From positions 186,001 through 250,000 of the forward strand of contig NZ_LIPW01000002.1 of the NCBI RefSeq assembly GCF_001418345.1: a stretch of 64,000 bases of DNA, written 5' to 3'. A program made the translations under genes and the position numbers. The notes beneath the pieces are model-generated. The model saw only the letters and a list, made by a program, of their open reading frames with translations, was not told where the DNA came from and ran no database searches. Below are positions 60,964 through 64,000 of the stretch, piece by piece; position 1 is the first letter of the stretch; each line of letters starts with the position of its first letter. This DNA is from Pseudidiomarina woesei (GTDB taxonomy: Bacteria; Pseudomonadota; Gammaproteobacteria; Enterobacterales; Alteromonadaceae).

Positions 60964-62319
60964 TTAACGAACGAGTTCAATTAGCGCTTTGGCTATATCG
61001 GTGTTGTCGATATAGCCTTTGAACGCCTCTGCACCTGGGCCGGAAGCCATGACAGGTACGTCTACGGCAGTATGGCCACCGGTAGTCCAGCCGGTACGGG
61101 TATGCTCGCTGATAATACGAACCAGCACCTGATGAATAGGCTTCAAACGGTCGCGGCCTGACAGTTCTTTATCTAGCTTCACTTCGCCTAATTGCTTCCA
61201 TTGTTTACTAGTAAGTTTGAACGCCAGCTTGTCTTCCACATAAGCCCGCCATTGCTGACGTGGCATATCGAATAAATGGGTTGCTATGCCTTCAATTGAC
61301 TGGCTAATAGCATTCACTTTATCTGAGTGCCAAGCGTATTCACCGCCGTGGCCAAGGGTTAAACCGCCCGTTGAGTGGTCAGCGGTAATGACTAATAAAG
61401 TATTTGGGTGCTTAGCGATATAATCACGAACAACCTGCACTGCAGCCGCAAAGTCAGCCATTTCATGCACCGCACAGGCAATATCGTTGGCATGGCCGCA
61501 CCAATCAATCATGCTGCCTTCAACCATTAACGCAAACGGCTTGCCGTTTGCGGCGCTTTTTTCCGTCAATAGGCGTAGGGCATGGGTTGTCATGTTGGCT
61601 AAACGGCCAGGTTTATCGTCAATGGCAAATGGCAACGCTTTGGGTGCCAACAAGCCCATCACTGGTGTATGTGTTTGTTGTGCTAAATGCTCCATGCTTG
61701 TCACAATTTGCAGGCCTTGTTGCTCAAGCTCCGGTAACCAGTTTTTGTCATCGCGATGAAAGTAATCGTAACCACCGCCCAATAGTACGTCGAAACTCCA
61801 ACCGCCATTAGCAACTTGTGTTGCATACGAATCGGCAATGTCATTGTACATGTTGCGAGAAGGGTGGTGGGTGAAAAAACTCGCTGGCGTAGCATGATTT
61901 ACTTGTACTGTTGCCACCGCCCCGGTAGCCCAGCCATGTTGACGAGCAATCTCCATTAACGTGCGTTGTGGTGCTTTATCGGTGTCGACACCAATGGCAC
62001 CGTTGTAACTTTTTACGCCACTAGCCAACGCTGTTGCGCTTGCTGCTGAGTCGGTTACCCAAGTGTCGTCATCTGGATATGTTGTTGCGGCACCAACCAA
62101 CAAATCATCAAAGGGTGTCTTAGCAAGTTGGTCGGCGCCGAGTTGGCTCATGGCATAGCGGTAAGCCGAAATATACTCAAACCCCATACCGTCGCCAATC
62201 ATAAAGATAATATTCGGCGCTGGTGTAGCAGCAGGTTCAGAAGTTGTGGTGCTTGCGCAACCGCTTAATGTTAAGCTCGCAATTAGCGTAGCTGCACCTG
62301 CTGAAATAAATTTATTCAT
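60964..62319 (-). CDS. phoA: Alkaline phosphatase lipoprotein
   Basis: The 451-aa precursor has Cys21 in TLSGCAS. The alkaline-phosphatase fold is clear: IIFMIGDGMGFEYISAYR (first metal site), VTDSAASATALASG with the phospho-accepting Ser, TADHSTGGLTLGH and TGWTTGGHTAVDVPVMASGPGAEAF with metal His residues. It cleaves phosphomonoesters in the periplasm to release phosphate. It has a lipoprotein signal, unlike the soluble E. coli PhoA. No Pho box was recognised upstream. The UshA-like nucleotidase at 9493 could act in the same phosphate supply. Confidence 0.93.
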   Translation of the reverse strand: MNKFISAGAATLIASLTLSGCASTTTSEPAATPAPNIIFMIGDGMGFEYISAYRYAMSQLGADQLAKTPFDDLLVGAATTYPDDDTWVTDSAASATALASGVKSYNGAIGVDTDKAPQRTLMEIARQHGWATGAVATVQVNHATPASFFTHHPSRNMYNDIADSYATQVANGGWSFDVLLGGGYDYFHRDDKNWLPELEQQGLQIVTSMEHLAQQTHTPVMGLLAPKALPFAIDDKPGRLANMTTHALRLLTEKSAANGKPFALMVEGSMIDWCGHANDIACAVHEMADFAAAVQVVRDYIAKHPNTLLVITADHSTGGLTLGHGGEYAWHSDKVNAISQSIEGIATHLFDMPRQQWRAYVEDKLAFKLTSKQWKQLGEVKLDKELSGRDRLKPIHQVLVRIISEHTRTGWTTGGHTAVDVPVMASGPGAEAFKGYIDNTDIAKALIELVR

Positions 62320-62390
62320 AAGCGCTTAGAGCCTCTAAGTAAACAATTTCGCCAATCATAGCACGAGCTTATGACAGCTTAATGACTTAA

Positions 62391-63251
62391 TCAGTCGAGT
62401 GAACAACTATGCTCGGTGACCTTCCATACAACGGGCTCCCAATAGCCACCATCGGTACGTGAAAACCGTTTTTCACGAATAAAATGGGCAGCAATATAGT
62501 AGGTTTTGTCGGCTTCAACGTTAAGTGTTAGCTGCTTTGCTGTATCGATACCGGATTTGCGACGTAACGAGCGATCGGAAATAAGCTCATGCACGCCAAT
62601 AACATGCTCTCCGGCGGCTAATTTAAAGTTTGGATTTTTGTGTCTTACGTTATTGCCATCAATGGTATTGATAAATGCAGGGAAAAAATCGCGAGTCACT
62701 GGCGGGGTAAAGAACACACTAACGCGCCCACAAGACTGATTGGTTGCGTCAGTGACTGTTGATTCGCTAATTGTATTATCAACTTCTAAACGCCAACCAG
62801 GAATAACCGTTGCTTGTGCGACCCCTTTCAACTCAAGGGTGTCTGACCCACGTTGGATAGTCACACTAAACGCTTGGTTGTGCTCAAGTCGCTCGATGGT
62901 TTCTAATGTCGAGGCTAGCTCGCGCGGGTTTATCGCTTCGCCATTGATGTGCGTAAGTTTGTCATCTTTTTGCAAACCCATAGCAGCAGCGACCGATTGT
63001 GCACGTACCGTTAGCACGGTTCCATTGGGTTGTATAATAGCTCCCCAATCGACAAAACTTCGGGCCGGCTCTTCCAACACAACTTGTTCTTGTGAACCGT
63101 AAGCCTTGCTGGCTGCAATAGCGGCTGCGCGCGCGTTTTCACGTGCTTCTTGCTGCTGGGTATTGGCAGCGGTAATAGCTGTCGACGAAGCCGACGACAA
63201 TGGGGTAAAGCTTGTAAGCAGTATAGCTAGGGTTAATATTGAGCGTTTCAT
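62391..63251 (-). CDS. Exported PDZ-domain protein linked to an ECF sigma factor
   Basis: The 286-aa precursor has a signal peptide (about 1-22), an Ala-rich helix (residues 32-50), a PDZ domain (about 70-145, MGLQKDDKLTHINGEAINPRELAS) and a C-terminal domain with two Cys. No protease domain is present, so it is not DegP-like. The start at 63251 has GGAG eight bases upstream; a longer frame exists. It follows the putative anti-sigma gene by 11 bp and may be a target or partner in that sigma system. Confidence 0.78.
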   Translation of the reverse strand: MKRSILTLAILLTSFTPLSSASSTAITAANTQQQEARENARAAAIAASKAYGSQEQVVLEEPARSFVDWGAIIQPNGTVLTVRAQSVAAAMGLQKDDKLTHINGEAINPRELASTLETIERLEHNQAFSVTIQRGSDTLELKGVAQATVIPGWRLEVDNTISESTVTDATNQSCGRVSVFFTPPVTRDFFPAFINTIDGNNVRHKNPNFKLAAGEHVIGVHELISDRSLRRKSGIDTAKQLTLNVEADKTYYIAAHFIREKRFSRTDGGYWEPVVWKVTEHSCSLD

Positions 63252-63262
63252 GTCTTTCACTC

Positions 63263-63610
63263 CTATTGCGTTAATAGCGCACGTTGCTGCCACAAATACT
63301 CTAAAGTCGCCTCATCTGCGCCGTGCAGTAAAGCAAGTTGAATTCGTTCATCAAGCGCCGCCAGCGTGTAATTATTGGCAAGTAACATTGGTGTATCGCT
63401 GGCAGCAGCAGGGCCCGCGTTAGGTTGGGCATGAAACTGCCAGCCAATGTAGCTAACGGCTACAACAACAGCTGCGGCACTAGCCAACGCCCAAGCGCGA
63501 CCGGGGCTGCTTGGTTTTACCTGCTGCCAAGTCAATTCTATCGAGTCGCTGTGCTGCTCAACATGCTTATTCCAACGACGTTGTAAGGCTTTCTCGTGAT
63601 CGTTAATCAT
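63263..63610 (-). CDS. Putative anti-sigma factor, single-pass membrane protein
   Basis: The 115-aa protein has a cytosolic N-terminus (about 1-40, EKALQRRWNKHVEQHSDSIELTWQQ), one membrane helix (about 42-60) and a periplasmic tail. No zinc (HxxxCxxC) anti-sigma motif is present, so the call rests on topology and on its 8-bp overlap with the ECF sigma gene. The ATG at 63610 has GAGGA upstream. It may instead be a small accessory membrane protein. Confidence 0.6.
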   Translation of the reverse strand: MINDHEKALQRRWNKHVEQHSDSIELTWQQVKPSSPGRAWALASAAAVVVAVSYIGWQFHAQPNAGPAAASDTPMLLANNYTLAALDERIQLALLHGADEATLEYLWQQRALLTQ

Positions 63611-64000
63611 GTTGTTCCTCATTTAAAAAGGTATATAACTTTATTAAGGCGCGGCGATAACGTTGTCGTATTGTTGCCGACGGCTGCTGCATAAGCTCAG
63701 CGATTTCTTCATGGCTATAGCCCTCTCCAAGAAACAGCCAAACAATTGTGCGCTCCTGCGTTTCCAGTTGGCTAATCAACCTATCAATATCATCCAGTTG
63801 AGTTAACCAGTCCGCCATGTTGTGCCATGAGGTATCCGCAATGTCCGGTAGCTCGTTACTTATTTGAGGTTGTTGCCGGCGAAACTCAGCTAAGGCGGTG
63901 CGAATAGTTAATTGCTTTAACCAACCACCAAAAGCTTGCGGATCGCGAATTTGATGAATTTTACGAAAGGCTTGAATGAACACATCTTGCGCTAAGTCAC
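63603..64000 (-). CDS. ECF-type RNA polymerase sigma factor (N-terminus beyond window)
   Basis: The frame runs off the window edge; the visible part starts DLAQDVFIQAFRKIHQ, which is sigma region 2 (the -10 binding helix DLAQDVFLxxxR). A linker follows and then region 4, LETQERTIVWLFLGEGYSHEEIAELMQQPSATIRQRYRRALIKL, with the helix-turn-helix that binds the -35 element. The region-4 spacing is that of group 4 (ECF) sigma factors. The stop overlaps the putative anti-sigma start by 8 bp. Confidence 0.92.
   Translation of the reverse strand, partial: DLAQDVFIQAFRKIHQIRDPQAFGGWLKQLTIRTALAEFRRQQPQISNELPDIADTSWHNMADWLTQLDDIDRLISQLETQERTIVWLFLGEGYSHEEIAELMQQPSATIRQRYRRALIKLYTFLNEEQHD

Overview
The window is ordinary chromosome of a gammaproteobacterium, most likely an Alteromonadales member of the Idiomarina/Pseudidiomarina type. 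This rests on close protein resemblance to the E. coli forms of FadE, ArgE, PurM, PurN, MurI, Udk, AcnA and AdhC, on a marine-type repertoire (two AbgT transporters, a secreted S8 protease with PPC domains, many c-di-GMP enzymes, Na+-coupled transport), and on a tmRNA close to the gammaproteobacterial consensus (tag ANDDNYALAA). Genus assignment is inference. No prophage, insertion sequence, integrase or CRISPR array was seen.

Layout. 1-3616: c-di-GMP signalling (cut EAL gene, then a propeller/Y_Y_Y/GGDEF receptor). 3606-5944 (-): SDR dehydrogenase and AbgT transporter. 6028-8378: rnhB, argE, small outer-membrane barrel. 8538-12395 (+): 2OG-Fe(II) oxygenase, 5'-nucleotidase lipoprotein, Bcr/CflA efflux. 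12394-12640: a structured repeat island (palindrome, inverted REP pair, four 41-bp tandem units) between convergent genes. 12637-19445: second AbgT, fadE, DUF3108 protein, purMN. 19576-23826: GNAT/C39-like fusion, lipoprotein, S8 protease. 23907-24302: ssrA and terminator. 24386-30381: His-rich leader protein plus a CzcCBA heavy-metal efflux operon. 30433-38876: RimK-like ligase, GNAT, SnoaL-like protein, yjdM, murI and its followers, a METTL25-like methyltransferase, a 50-aa membrane protein, catalase-family peroxidase, patatin lipoprotein. 39039-42782: three c-di-GMP enzymes. 42858-44808: glutathione-dependent formaldehyde detoxification (adhC-frmB). 44953-55704: M16 protease, udk-nupC uridine salvage, tesB, PAS-GGDEF, acnA, folM and a short FolK-like gene. 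55801-60959: a tight five-gene unit with an SSS symporter, a 39-aa membrane peptide, a carbamoyltransferase and an AsnB-type amidotransferase. 60964-64000 (-): alkaline phosphatase lipoprotein, then ECF sigma factor, putative anti-sigma and PDZ protein.

The best candidate for something undescribed is the 55801-60959 unit. Its ATCase-like enzyme keeps the carbamoyl-phosphate site, but by manual alignment it has lost the Arg and Gln that bind aspartate in E. coli PyrB (R229/Q231 become Ala/Ser), so its acceptor is unlikely to be aspartate. Other notable items are the REP pair that supplies the stop codon of an abgT gene, a 10-bp Shine-Dalgarno-sequestering inverted repeat ahead of the GGDEF-EAL gene, a minus-strand terminator hidden in the coding end of a GGDEF gene, and a FolK-like protein lacking two ATP-site residues.

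Other than the 12.4-kb repeat island (about 240 bases), no gene-free stretch exceeds 300 bases. Starts were moved downstream of the longest possible reading frame where a ribosome-binding site or family length supports it.
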